Below, in pieces: positions 7,185-15,690 of a DNA stretch of 38,940 nucleotides (the first letter of the stretch is position 1; every line of letters starts with the position of its first letter). The notes beneath the pieces are model-generated. The model ran no database searches. It was given only the letters and a program-made list of their open reading frames with translations, and was not told where the DNA came from. The translations under genes and the position numbers were made by a program. Source of the stretch: Planctomycetota bacterium (GTDB lineage: Bacteria; Planctomycetota; Planctomycetia; Gemmatales; Gemmataceae); the NCBI GenBank assembly GCA_016873095.1, contig VGYC01000055.1, positions 1 through 38,940 of the forward strand, given 5' to 3'.

Positions 7185-7895
7185 TCAGATGTCATACTCG
7201 CGAACGGTCGCCGCAAACCAGCGGCTGATCTCTCTGGAGATCTGCGTCAAGAACCGGTTGCGGAATTGCAGGGCGCTGCTGCTGCCGGCATCTTCCGGCC
7301 CGGTGGGAGGATATTCGGCGCGATAGGTTTCGTCCATGACCAGTCCCTCCTCGCGCGGCTTGCTCATGTCAAATACCGTCACCGACAGTTCGGTCCGGCC
7401 GCGGAGCAACTGCCGGCTCGAGCCGCCTTCATAGAGTGAGAGGTTATTGATCTCGAGACTGATCACGTAGTCGGCATTGAAGTGCTTGCCGATCTCGTGG
7501 GCCGAGACCAGCCGGCTGTCGCCATTGCGATTGACAAAGCTGCGCACCTGATAATGCGGGATGATTTTGATGCGGTCGCGATTGTCGTCGTAGCGCTTCT
7601 TGAGAGCGGCGGTGAGGCGCTCGCTGAGATCACCATCCACGCCGTGCAGGTCCCCGACAAAATTGCCCTGCGCCGCGAGCGGATGGGCAAAGTAGGCATG
7701 AATCACCACGGTCACTTCCTTCTTGTCCGTGGTCAAGGGCAGCTTGGGAGCGATCTTGTCCTCCATCCACGGCATCAGGAGATAGAGCGTGCCCGGATTG
7801 CAGCCCATGCTCATGACGGCGCCGACCAGGAAGACGTATAGCCAAGGCGACGGCTTGCCACCCACGATGCCAAGGAACTTCAGCGTCCGTGCCAT
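7185..7895 (-). CDS. membrane-anchored hypothetical protein
   Basis: About 236 residues. After MARTLKFLG there is a hydrophobic segment (WLYVFLVGAVMSMGC) that could be an uncleaved anchor or a weak lipoprotein signal with Cys at MSMGC. The remaining soluble domain has alternating strands and helices (VTVVIHAYFAHPLAAQG, DRIKIIPHYQVRSFV, FNADYVISLEINNLSLYE, LSVTVFDMSKPREEG). That pattern recalls uncharacterised planctomycete lipoproteins of an outer-membrane or transport-associated type. I chose the ATG at 7895 because GGAGAA lies about 7 bases upstream; an in-frame ATG at 7928 exists. It directly follows the DUF2752 gene, so the two are probably an operon. Function unknown. Confidence 0.72.
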   Translation of the reverse strand: MARTLKFLGIVGGKPSPWLYVFLVGAVMSMGCNPGTLYLLMPWMEDKIAPKLPLTTDKKEVTVVIHAYFAHPLAAQGNFVGDLHGVDGDLSERLTAALKKRYDDNRDRIKIIPHYQVRSFVNRNGDSRLVSAHEIGKHFNADYVISLEINNLSLYEGGSSRQLLRGRTELSVTVFDMSKPREEGLVMDETYRAEYPPTGPEDAGSSSALQFRNRFLTQISREISRWFAATVREYDI

Positions 7896-7930
7896 GTCAA
7901 TTTCTCCATCGTCAGGCTGAAAAGCCATGT

Positions 7931-8422
7931 CTAGATCGCCTGCGTCAGCAGCACCACTCCCCAGCGTGCGAACAGCAACAACACCAGCGCGAGCACGCCG
8001 AGCACCAGCGCCCGCTCGACGTTACGAACCAGAAGCCAGCGTCCGCGGACGGCGCAGGCAAGAAACCATGGGCCAATGAGTAGCAGCGCGATTGCCAGGA
8101 ATGTCCCGACAAAATTCGCCCGCAGCGAGTTCACCGGATCGCCATGCGCCAGCAGCGTGAAACTGCTGGTCATGCCGCAAGAGGGACAGGGCAAGCCGGT
8201 GACGGCCTTGAAGGTGCAAGGCGGAAACCCCATCTGACGATGCGTTTCCTCGAGCCATACCCGTCCGTCCTTGTAAGGGTTCAGCCGGAAAGCGACGACA
8301 AACACCGCCGCCAGCCCGGCCGCAATCAGCACCAAAAGCAGACGGATCCAGCCGCGTATCCTTGAGCCAATGCCACGCCCGGGCGGAAGCCGATTGGCGA
8401 GGGCCTCGCCGCCTACGTTCAT
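7931..8422 (-). CDS. DUF2752 membrane protein
   Basis: The 163-residue product has three or four predicted membrane helices (about 25-45, 105-122, 135-157) and the DUF2752 signature: CTFKAVTGLPCPSCGMTSSF followed by HGDPVNSLRANF. The paired cysteines in LPCPSCGMT are a hallmark of this small inner-membrane family, whose biochemical role is not established. The gene starts at 8422 after a 245-base gap from dapF. It is followed closely by the membrane-anchored protein gene at 7895, so it is probably first in that short operon. Confidence 0.88.
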   Translation of the reverse strand: MNVGGEALANRLPPGRGIGSRIRGWIRLLLVLIAAGLAAVFVVAFRLNPYKDGRVWLEETHRQMGFPPCTFKAVTGLPCPSCGMTSSFTLLAHGDPVNSLRANFVGTFLAIALLLIGPWFLACAVRGRWLLVRNVERALVLGVLALVLLLFARWGVVLLTQAI

Positions 8423-8667
8423 GATTTCATCCGCTTAAGTTGGGAGGGGGACCATAGCGAGCAACCGTATGGGCCGCAATAGCAATCTCGCCGGCGAATG
8501 CGTTGCCTGGGCCGGACGCGGGCGACCCCCGACAAAGAAAAAAGGCAGCGGCGGGATATTCATAAGCCTTTCAGGGAAAAGACGTTACAATTTCCGCGTC
8601 TGCCGGGAATTCGTTGCCGGGGTTTCGAGAGGGTGGTGGCAACGCAATGAATCCGGATGAAGGACTT

Positions 8668-9501
8668 TCACCCCGGCCATTCCCCCGAGAACACCTCGAC
8701 TGCCGGCCCTTTCATGAACACATGGTTGTCCTTCTCCGACCAGGAAAGCTCGAGATCGCCGCCGGGCAAATGGGCAACGATGTCCCGGACAGTCCTGCCG
8801 GCCAGGACGCCCGCGACTGCGACCGCGCAAGCTCCCGTACCACAGGCCAGCGTTTCACCCGAGCCACGCTCCCAGACGCGCATCGTCACCTCGCCGGGAC
8901 CGTTGACGCGGACGAACTCGACGTTGGTCCGCCGCGGGAACGCCGGATCGACCTCAATCTGCCGGCCAACCCTGTGCACCAGATCGTCGGTTATCTCATC
9001 CACGAAGATCACACAATGCGGATTGCCCATGGACACGCACGTTGCCGACAGTTCATGCCGCGGCAGACGGACGTTGACGGGCGGATCGCCGGGCAAGGTC
9101 GTCGGAATGCGCTCGGCTTGCAGGATCGGTTCGCCCATGTCCACACGGACCTGCTCGACGAGACCGTTGCGAGTCTCCAGCTCGAGCGTGAGGACGCCGC
9201 GGCCGGTCTCGATCGTAAGGCTCGGCTTGCGGGCAATGCCGTGGTCGTGAACATACTTGGCGACGCAGCGAATGCCGTTGCCACACATCTCCGATTCGCT
9301 GCCGTCGGCATTGAACATGCGCATGCGTGCATCAGCGCGTTCGGACGGGCAGATCAGGATCAGGCCGTCCGCGCCGACGCCGAAGTGGCGGTCGCTGATC
9401 TTGCGGCTGATTCCCGCCGGGTCCCGGGGCGGCGGCTGGCGGAAGCAATCGACATAGACGTAGTCGTTGCCGATGCCTTGCATCTTGGTGAAGCGGAGCA
9501 T
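8668..9501 (-). CDS. dapF: diaminopimelate epimerase
   Basis: The 277-residue protein interconverts LL- and meso-diaminopimelate in the lysine and peptidoglycan-precursor pathway, using two cysteines without a cofactor. Both are visible: C73 in MCGNGIRC and C220 in ACGTGACA. Other conserved pieces are the opening [15 protein letters not shown], then [29 protein letters not shown] and [13 protein letters not shown]. Length and motif order are standard. The ATG at 9501 has an AGAGG-like site upstream. It is the last gene of the minus-strand run from 21.9 kb, but a 114-base gap with a terminator-like palindrome separates it from the MoaD-ThiF gene, so it probably has its own promoter. Confidence 0.95.
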   Translation of the reverse strand: MLRFTKMQGIGNDYVYVDCFRQPPPRDPAGISRKISDRHFGVGADGLILICPSERADARMRMFNADGSESEMCGNGIRCVAKYVHDHGIARKPSLTIETGRGVLTLELETRNGLVEQVRVDMGEPILQAERIPTTLPGDPPVNVRLPRHELSATCVSMGNPHCVIFVDEITDDLVHRVGRQIEVDPAFPRRTNVEFVRVNGPGEVTMRVWERGSGETLACGTGACAVAVAGVLAGRTVRDIVAHLPGGDLELSWSEKDNHVFMKGPAVEVFSGEWPG

Positions 9502-9598
9502 GACGCTGCCTCTCGCAAATCAAAGGATCACCATCACATGAAATATAACCGCGCCGGCCGAGAATACAAGGCGTCCGGCACCACGGCGTTCGACGCCT

Positions 9599-9620
9599 GA
9601 TGAACCGCAAGCGGTTCATC
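9599..9620. terminator. palindrome at the end of the MoaD-ThiF gene
   Basis: GATGAACCGC at 9599-9608 and GCGGTTCATC at 9611-9620 form a perfect 10-bp stem with two bases between. It overlaps the stop codon of the MoaD-ThiF gene (9616-9618). No clear T-run follows, so it may act with a partner factor or as a repeat. The core ACCGCAAGCGGT also forms the arms of the element at 27171-27230. Confidence 0.45.
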
Positions 9621-10626
9621 GAGCGTCGGAGCAACAGACGCGACACTGCGGCCTGCGCGCGATACTCACGCGCCGGAAGCTCATATCACGCAGATCGCCG
9701 ACGAGCATCTTGCCCGCCAGCGTCTCGCCGAGGCCGGCGATGATCTTGATGATCTCCATCGCTCCCAGGCTGCCGACGGTCGCGGCCACGGCGCCGAACA
9801 CCGGAAAGTCGCGTCGCCAGCCGGGCGGTTCCTCCGGATACAGGCAGGCCAGGCACGGCGATTGGCCAGGCAGCACCGTCGTGAGCTGGATCTCCATCTC
9901 GTACATGGCGCAATCGACGAGCGCCTTGCCCTGGGCAACAGCGGCGGCGTTCATGAGCAGCCGCTCGCGGAACAGTGGAGCGCAGCAGGCGACGGCATCC
10001 ACCTGGCCGACCAGCCGCGTCACGTTCTCCGCGCTGATGTTCTCGTCCACCTGCACAACTTCCACCGAGGGATTGAGGTCGTTGAGCTTGCGAGCCGCCT
10101 GTGGAAGCCGCGGCCGACCAATGCCAGCATGCGACATGAGAAGTTGCCGGTTGAGGTCGTCCAGCCGCAGATCGCCGGCATGGGCGAGGACCAGGCGGCC
10201 GACGCCGGCGGCTGCCAGCGCGTATGCCACCATGCCGCCGACGCCACCGCAGCGCGACACCAGCACAGACGACGCTTTGAGGCGGCGTTGCCCAGTGTCG
10301 CCAAAATCCTTCACCCAGAGCTGCCACTGGTAGCGGCCGCGCTCGTCGTCGGTCAAGGGTGGCACTTCCATGCCGCCAGCCATGGGCGGCAAGAGGGTGA
10401 TCACGTCGCCGTCGCACAGCAGCCTTTCCGTGTCGGTATGCACGAGATCTTCGCCGACAAAGACGAGCAGGGCAGGGGAGAGGAAGCCGCTGATGCCCGC
10501 CGGCCCGCGAGCAGCGAGGTTTGCCAGCAGCTTGCCCAACGTGCAGCCGGGCTCGAGGTCGATCTCCTCCGAGGCGATCCCGGCAGCGTGCTTGAGCTGA
10601 GCAAGATACTTCACGGTGACACGCAT
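9616..10626 (-). CDS. MoaD/ThiS-like domain fused to a MoeB/ThiF-like domain
   Basis: The 336-residue protein begins with a ubiquitin-fold sulfur carrier (about 1-85) ending in LLPPMAGG. A MoeB/ThiF/HesA domain (about 86-336) begins at the next residue, Met86 (MEVPPLTDDERGRYQWQL). The ThiF part has the nucleotide-binding stretch VLVSRCGGVGG, the LNRQ arm (158-161) and probable zinc cysteines C258/C261 and C328/C331. In MoeB the free Gly-Gly carboxyl end of MoaD is adenylated; here it is internal. At the position of the usual TDN Asp, the sequence reads ACCAPLFRERLL, so the catalytic Asp appears missing. An internal ATG at 10369-10371 could yield a separate ThiF protein, but no good ribosome-binding site precedes it. 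It follows the ModC-like gene by 18 bases, suiting a molybdenum-cofactor role. Confidence 0.85.
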   Translation of the reverse strand: MRVTVKYLAQLKHAAGIASEEIDLEPGCTLGKLLANLAARGPAGISGFLSPALLVFVGEDLVHTDTERLLCDGDVITLLPPMAGGMEVPPLTDDERGRYQWQLWVKDFGDTGQRRLKASSVLVSRCGGVGGMVAYALAAAGVGRLVLAHAGDLRLDDLNRQLLMSHAGIGRPRLPQAARKLNDLNPSVEVVQVDENISAENVTRLVGQVDAVACCAPLFRERLLMNAAAVAQGKALVDCAMYEMEIQLTTVLPGQSPCLACLYPEEPPGWRRDFPVFGAVAATVGSLGAMEIIKIIAGLGETLAGKMLVGDLRDMSFRRVSIARRPQCRVCCSDAR

Positions 10627-10644
10627 GATGACCTCGGAGCCTCG

Positions 10645-11304
10645 TCACGCCATTGGCGAATCTGCTTCGCCCGGAATGATGACGCCGTCGCGCAGGTGGA
10701 AAATGCAATCGGCCAGCGTCTTCGCCTCTTGCACGTCGTGCGTCACGTGCAGGACGGTAGCCCCGGTATGCGAGCGCACCGTCCGCAAGAGAGCGACCAT
10801 CTCGCTCTTGGTCTCGCTGTCGAGCGCGGTCAACGGCTCGTCGAGCAGCAGCACCGCTGGCCGAAACGCCAGCGCCCGTCCCAGAGCGACGCGCTGCGCC
10901 TCGCCGCCGCTCAAGCCGTGCGGCGTGCGATCCAGGAGCCGCCCTAGCCCCAGCCAGTCGGCCAGTTCCTGCACACGCGCAGCCATGTCCGCCTCGCTCC
11001 AGTGGCGAATCCGCAGCGAGAAACACAGGTGCTCGCGGACCGTCAGCGAGGCGAACAGGGCGCGATCCTGCGGCACGTAGCCGACGCCGCGCTCCGCCGG
11101 CTTGAGCCGCGTCACGTCCCGGTTCATGAGCAAGATACGGCCGGCAACGACCTTGCGCAAGCCACAGATCGCTTCGAGCAAGGTCGTCTTGCCGCTGCCC
11201 GTCTTGCCCATGAGGATGGCGTAGTCGCCGGCAGCTACTTGCAGGCAAGCGCCTGCGAGGGAAAACGGGCCGGAGTTTATCGCGACGTCTTCCAGGCTAA
11301 TCAT
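10645..11304 (-). CDS. ModC-like ABC transporter ATPase
   Basis: The 219-residue ATPase has Walker A GKTGSGKTT near 33, a Q-loop in YVPQDRALF, the signature LSGGEAQRVALGRAL and Walker B VLLLDEPLTALD followed by the H-loop in LHVTHDVQEA. This pattern and the single-domain length fit the molybdate/tungstate/sulfate class, but it lacks the C-terminal regulatory domain of longer ModC proteins. It should energise the permease encoded 10 bases upstream. The substrate is inferred from neighbours: ModB-like permease, ModA-like binding protein and MoaD-ThiF. Sulfate or another oxyanion is possible. Confidence 0.88.
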   Translation of the reverse strand: MISLEDVAINSGPFSLAGACLQVAAGDYAILMGKTGSGKTTLLEAICGLRKVVAGRILLMNRDVTRLKPAERGVGYVPQDRALFASLTVREHLCFSLRIRHWSEADMAARVQELADWLGLGRLLDRTPHGLSGGEAQRVALGRALAFRPAVLLLDEPLTALDSETKSEMVALLRTVRSHTGATVLHVTHDVQEAKTLADCIFHLRDGVIIPGEADSPMA

Positions 11305-11314
11305 GGCTCGGTAG

Positions 11315-12157
11315 TCACGGCCTCAAGGCTCGATCCAGCGTGCCTTGCGACCCGGCGCGGCGGAGAATGAGCAGCACGGTGACGGCCGCCAGCAACATCA
11401 GCAACGACACGGCCGCGGCTGCCTCGATATTACCAATACTGAATTCGAGGAACACCGTCGTCGGCAGCACCTCCGTGCGCATGCGCGTTGTGCCTGAAAA
11501 GACCAGGATCGGCCCGAACTCGCCCATGGAGCGCGCCCAGGCCAACGTCGCCGCCGTCAACAGCCCGCGCCTCGCTTCCGGAAAGACCACCTTCCAGAAA
11601 GCCTGCGCGCGCGTGCAGCCAAGCGTCAACGCCACCGCCTCGGCACGTGGGCTGATCTGCTCGAAGGTAACGCGCATGGTCCGCACGGCGAAGGCGCAGG
11701 CGACAGTGAACTGCGCCAGCACCACGCTCGGCACCTCGAAGGTCACGCCCATGATGTGCCGCTCGAACCAGCGCAACGCACCCACCTGAAACAGCAACAA
11801 GAGTGCGAGGCCCACCACCAGCGGCGGCAGCACGATGGGAATGTCCACGACGGCATCGATCCAGCGCTTGCCCGGAAAGTCGAATCTTGCCAGCAGATAG
11901 CCAAGCGCGATCGCCACCCACAGCGATAAGAGGGTGGTCAGCGTGCACGACAGCAAGCTCAGGCGGATCGCGTAGCGGATCTCCGGGCTGGCGAGCGCCG
12001 CCAGCACGTGCGCCGGCGAGGTGAATGCCGCCTGGGCCACCAAGAGGCCGACGATCAAGATCACGTAGACGCCGCCGAGGATGGCAAAGCAGACGAAGAA
12101 GGGCCAGTCGGAGCGGGACACCGGCGAATGTTCAGATTCCTTGACGGTCTCGGCCAT
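11315..12157 (-). CDS. ModB-like ABC transporter permease
   Basis: The 280-residue inner-membrane protein has about six helices. It also has the binding-protein-dependent transport EAA loop, here EAVALTLGCTRAQAFWKVVFPEAR, which contacts the ATPase. Preceding segments VDIPIVLPPLVVGLALLLLF and later ARSMGEFGPILVFSGTT are characteristic of molybdate/tungstate/sulfate permeases. The unusually polar N-terminal 18 residues precede helix 1. It starts 10 bases after the frameshifted gene and is followed by the ATPase gene after a 10-base gap, so the transporter parts are co-transcribed. Confidence 0.9.
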   Translation of the reverse strand: MAETVKESEHSPVSRSDWPFFVCFAILGGVYVILIVGLLVAQAAFTSPAHVLAALASPEIRYAIRLSLLSCTLTTLLSLWVAIALGYLLARFDFPGKRWIDAVVDIPIVLPPLVVGLALLLLFQVGALRWFERHIMGVTFEVPSVVLAQFTVACAFAVRTMRVTFEQISPRAEAVALTLGCTRAQAFWKVVFPEARRGLLTAATLAWARSMGEFGPILVFSGTTRMRTEVLPTTVFLEFSIGNIEAAAAVSLLMLLAAVTVLLILRRAGSQGTLDRALRP

Positions 12158-12166
12158 GATGCCATC

Positions 12167-13254
12167 TTAATCCGGCCCAGGCAAGTCGGCGAACTCGAAC
12201 GGCACCTGAATCTCCACGACGCGTGTCGGCAGTTCCCATTGAAGATTTGCGGGCGCTTCCTCGGCGTGCCTGCCGCGCGTGTGCTCCGCGCCGAAGGTGA
12301 CCATGAAGGTGTCGTCCTCATGCGTACAGCCGCGCGGAAAGAATGCCCGGCCTGCGGCATCGAGTAGCCGCACGGCACGCATGCGCTCCTGGTCCGACCG
12401 GGCCGGCCAGCCGATGTCCGGCGTCTCGCCTTCGCCCCAGGAAGCCAGCTTGACCTGGTAACGCGTGCGTCTGCCGGATTCACTCTTGCCGATGGAGCGA
12501 ACCGCAAAGTGGGCGCGACCCACGGATTTCACGAGGTTCTTCGCGTCCAGCACGTCCTTCACTTCCCAGACCTGGCTCTTGGTCGCGGCAATCACGTCCA
12601 GCGTGCCAGAGACCTTCGTGAGCGTACGCTCGTCCCTGGTCGGAGTGTGGAACATCGCCTTCACGTGCCACATTTGCCGTGCCTTTGAGTCAGGCTCACG
12701 CACAAGGGTCTTGGCCTTCAGCTTGCGTCCCTGGCCGACAACCGCGCTGAAGCGAGCTTCTGGCAGCCCACGCGTCCGCAGTTTTGGGTCGGCAAGCACG
12801 ATGAAATCGACCTCGGTATGCTGGCCGTACGCCGGCTCACCTGCCTCAGCGAGCGACAGGCAGTGCGAAACCCGGCTGGCGACCAGAAAGAACGGTCCGC
12901 GAACCAGACCCGGTCCCTGCAGGCGAGGATCGCGGCCTTTGCGCAGGTAAAGCACCCAGCCGCCGGCGTTGTCGCCCGTGTCGCGGGCATCGAGCAGCGC
13001 GAAGCTCAGGTTGAGGCGACGCGGCCCATACCGGCTTCTTTCGTGACCTGCCGCATGATGTCCAGAGGCGACGCATCCTTGGCATGCACGGTCACCAGCG
13101 TGGGCCCGCCCAGTTCCTCGGACGCCGCATCGGCGCTGACGCGAGGCGGCGGCGCGTGCTGTGGTTGTGCCGTCAGCGTTGCGCCCAGCGCGGCAGCCGC
13201 TGCCATCGCCATCATCGTTGCCAGACTTCGTCGCCAAGAATTCGACAAGCTCAT
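12167..13254 (-). pseudogene. secreted protein gene with an apparent -1 frameshift
   Basis: The gene starts at 13254 behind AAGGAGGG with ideal spacing. It encodes a signal peptide (MSLSNSWRRSLATMMAMAAAAALG) and a typical planctomycete segment (TLVTVHAKDASPLDIMRQV), then hits a stop at 13006-13008. From about 13025 leftward another frame stays open to 12167. It reads like a natural continuation (LNLSFALLDARDTG, GWVLYLRKGRDPRLQGPG, GPFFLVASRVSHCLSLAE, ending VVEIQVPFEFADLPGPD). The two parts together would make about 360 residues. The join needs a -1 shift or one missing base near GGGCCGCGTCGCC. This may be a real pseudogene, programmed shifting or an assembly error. It lies between the tandem binding-protein gene and modB. 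Function unknown. Confidence 0.7.
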
Positions 13255-13319
13255 GGAGACCCTCCTTGGTCACGGGAGGTGAGAGGATAACTTACCCACG
13301 CAAGGCGGGCAATGCCAAG

Positions 13320-14927
13320 TCACTTGATCTTGACCGTGAACCCCAGCCGCTCGAAACGCATCAGGCTTTCCGGAGCCAGCAATGCATCGAGGAAGCGGCG
13401 CATCAGTTGCCGGTTGCCGCTGTCGCGCGCGATGGAGAAGGTCTGCACGGCGACGGCGCCGGGTCGATCGATGTCGATCACGTCGATGTGTTTTTCAATG
13501 TTTGCTGGGTTGCTCAGAGCATTGCTGCGGCCGACGATGGCGACGTCGAGATGACCGGCGCACATCTGATTGACCAACGTATGAGCCGCATCGGAATTGA
13601 TCAGCCTCGGATTCTTCTTCGTGTTGTAGGCGCTCTCGGGAAACTCGGCATGAACCAGCATGTCCCGGACGAGCTTGCCGATGGCCGAGTTGCGCGGATG
13701 CGGCAGGCCGATGCGCACATCATCGCGTTTCAGATCGTCGAGAGACTTGATGCCCTTCGGATTGCCCTTGGGGACGATAATCACCAAGCGATTCTCCAGA
13801 ATGATGCGTGCCGGTTCAAACCACTGCTTCACCATGTCTGCAAAAGAGACGTCGCAGGACAGGTAGGCGTCGGGGAAATACCCAGGCTTGTCGCCGCGGC
13901 GAATGCTCTCCATCTGACTGACGAGGATGCCGCAGCCGGCGTAGCTGGTATCGATGCGCACGCCCTCGCGCTCCGAAAATGCCTTGACCACATCGCGCAC
14001 GCCGGGTTCCAGCATGGCGCCGGCGGAAAGATGCAGCCGCGGCGACACACGCCAGGCGTCAGCGTCGGGCATCGGCTCGAAGTGATACTTGGCAAACACC
14101 TGCAAGCCGGCGTCGCCGGCGGTCAGATAACGGGCGAAGCGCAATGCCGTTGCGGGGTTTGCGCTCTTCCGCAGGACACCAATTTCGATGCGCTCGAAAA
14201 ACGCTTTGGCGTCCGGCAACGGCACAACGACGACGCCGGGGAACTGCTTGCCCACCGCGTCCCAGGCCAGACCGACCGAGTCCGGGTTGGTCTGCACCTG
14301 TTGCACAACTTCGTTGACCGTTCCAACCGTCGAGACCCGCGCTCCGCGTCCGGTCCGGCGTCTTTCGAGTTCGCCCCAGATGCCGGCCAACTGGAAGAAC
14401 CGCCGTCCGACATTCCCGATGGCAGTGCCTTCCGGGTTGCCAAGGAAAACTTTCAGGTCGTCACGTAGCAGGTCCTTCACGCCGGCGACAGGGCTACCCG
14501 CGGCCGTGAGCTTTTCTTGCGTCGGCCCGTGCACGACCAGCGCGGGCCGAATGATCGCCACGGGTATGATCTCGGCGACCAAACCCAGCTTCTGTGCGTC
14601 GCGCATGAAGCCGCTGTCGGCGGAAATGAACAGGTCGCCGTCGCCGTTCTTTGCCCGAATTCGCGACAGCAAATTACCCGAGCCGTCATAGATGGCCTGC
14701 ACGTTCACGCCGTATTGATCGAGATAGTCGTGGATGATTTCGTTGACCGGCCGGTTCATGCCGTTGGCACAATAAAGCAGCAAAGTGCCCGATTGATGTC
14801 CAGGCCGATCCCATGGGCTCGCCAGCAACGTCACCAGCACCGCGATGGCAAGGAGCGACACAATGCCCAGCGACCAGCCCTCGCCGATGCGGCGATAGAG
14901 CTTCGTTAGATGTCGGAATCGCGACAT
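13320..14927 (-). CDS. membrane-anchored tandem ModA-like substrate-binding protein
   Basis: The protein is 535 residues. A single N-terminal helix (about 19-37) would tether it outside the inner membrane. Two type-2 periplasmic binding domains follow. Domain 1 (about 48-290) opens GTLLLYCANGMNRPVNEII with DGSGNLLSRI. Domain 2 (about 297-535) opens RLHLSAGAMLEPGVRDVV with SYAGCGILVSQ. Each opening corresponds to the ModA/WtpA pattern of an anion-binding loop after strand 1 and a G-S-G-type loop. Normal ModA has one domain of about 250 residues. I chose the ATG at 14927 over an upstream TTG at 15002 because the longer N-terminus is not protein-like. Neighbouring ModBC-like genes suggest molybdate or tungstate delivery. 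Confidence 0.85.
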   Translation of the reverse strand: MSRFRHLTKLYRRIGEGWSLGIVSLLAIAVLVTLLASPWDRPGHQSGTLLLYCANGMNRPVNEIIHDYLDQYGVNVQAIYDGSGNLLSRIRAKNGDGDLFISADSGFMRDAQKLGLVAEIIPVAIIRPALVVHGPTQEKLTAAGSPVAGVKDLLRDDLKVFLGNPEGTAIGNVGRRFFQLAGIWGELERRRTGRGARVSTVGTVNEVVQQVQTNPDSVGLAWDAVGKQFPGVVVVPLPDAKAFFERIEIGVLRKSANPATALRFARYLTAGDAGLQVFAKYHFEPMPDADAWRVSPRLHLSAGAMLEPGVRDVVKAFSEREGVRIDTSYAGCGILVSQMESIRRGDKPGYFPDAYLSCDVSFADMVKQWFEPARIILENRLVIIVPKGNPKGIKSLDDLKRDDVRIGLPHPRNSAIGKLVRDMLVHAEFPESAYNTKKNPRLINSDAAHTLVNQMCAGHLDVAIVGRSNALSNPANIEKHIDVIDIDRPGAVAVQTFSIARDSGNRQLMRRFLDALLAPESLMRFERLGFTVKIK

Positions 14928-15006
14928 ATGATTGACCGTTGTTCGCCGATCGCTTGCGGTCGTCACGCACCGGCCAACGCGCGCGAGTGCGAGAATGCTC
15001 AAGCGG

Positions 15007-15690
15007 TTAGCTTCCCCCCATCTTGCTCAGTTGAGCGGCGTCGATGCGGGTGGTGGGCAGCGATACCGTTCGCTGCGCCACCTCCGCGACACGGGCATCG
15101 TGAGTCGCCAGCAACACCGTCCCGCCCTGACGCGCGTGGTCGGCCAGGAAGTCCAGCACGGTCTTGCCGTTCTCGTCGTCGAGGTTGCCCGTGGGTTCAT
15201 CGGCTAGCAGCAAGCGCGGGCGGTGCAAGAGAGCGCGGGCCAGGGCCGTCCGTTGCCGTTCGCCGGTGCTGAGAGCAGCCGGCACGTGGCGGGCACGATT
15301 GCTGAGTCCGAAGATCGAAAGCAACTCATCGGCACGGTCCTGAGCATTGCCCACCGGCCGCACCAGGTTGGCAGCCAGCACGTTGTCGCGGACGTTCAGA
15401 TAAGGAAGCAAATGAAACTGCTGAAAGACAAAGCCGATGTTCTCGGCCCGGAAATCCGCGCGTGCCTCGGCCGACAGTTGAAAAAGATCACGACCATCGA
15501 CGATCACCCGGCCAGTGTCCGGGCTCAGCAGTCCGCCGGCAAGCAACAAGAGCGTGGACTTACCGGCGCCGCTCGGGCCGCGAACCGCAACCATCTCGCC
15601 GGCAGCGACGTGCAATGAAAAGTCCGCCAGCGCCGTCACCGGGCCCGACGGGCCGGGATAAATCTTGCGAACCTGATGCAACTCGAGCAT
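15007..15690 (-). CDS. LolD/MacB-type ABC transporter ATPase
   Basis: The 227-residue ATPase has Walker A GPSGAGKSTLL near 39, Q-loop FVFQQFHLLP, signature LSTGERQRTALARAL, Walker B LLLADEPTGNLD and switch His in LATHDARV. The ADEPTGNLD form and Q-Q-F-H-L sequence are characteristic of the LolD/FtsE/MacB family that works with FtsX-fold permeases rather than uptake systems. Its ATG abuts the stop codon of the FtsX-type permease gene (15691), so they are made together. The likely role is extraction or export of a lipoprotein, peptide or cell-envelope substrate; the actual cargo cannot be told. Confidence 0.93.
   Translation of the reverse strand: MLELHQVRKIYPGPSGPVTALADFSLHVAAGEMVAVRGPSGAGKSTLLLLAGGLLSPDTGRVIVDGRDLFQLSAEARADFRAENIGFVFQQFHLLPYLNVRDNVLAANLVRPVGNAQDRADELLSIFGLSNRARHVPAALSTGERQRTALARALLHRPRLLLADEPTGNLDDENGKTVLDFLADHARQGGTVLLATHDARVAEVAQRTVSLPTTRIDAAQLSKMGGS

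Noticed and set aside
8423-8667. Possible small gene or promoter in the dapF-DUF2752 gap, including TTGTAA and TATGAA on the minus strand
   Set aside because: Spacing and position are not convincing, and the short plus-strand frame there has no protein-like features.
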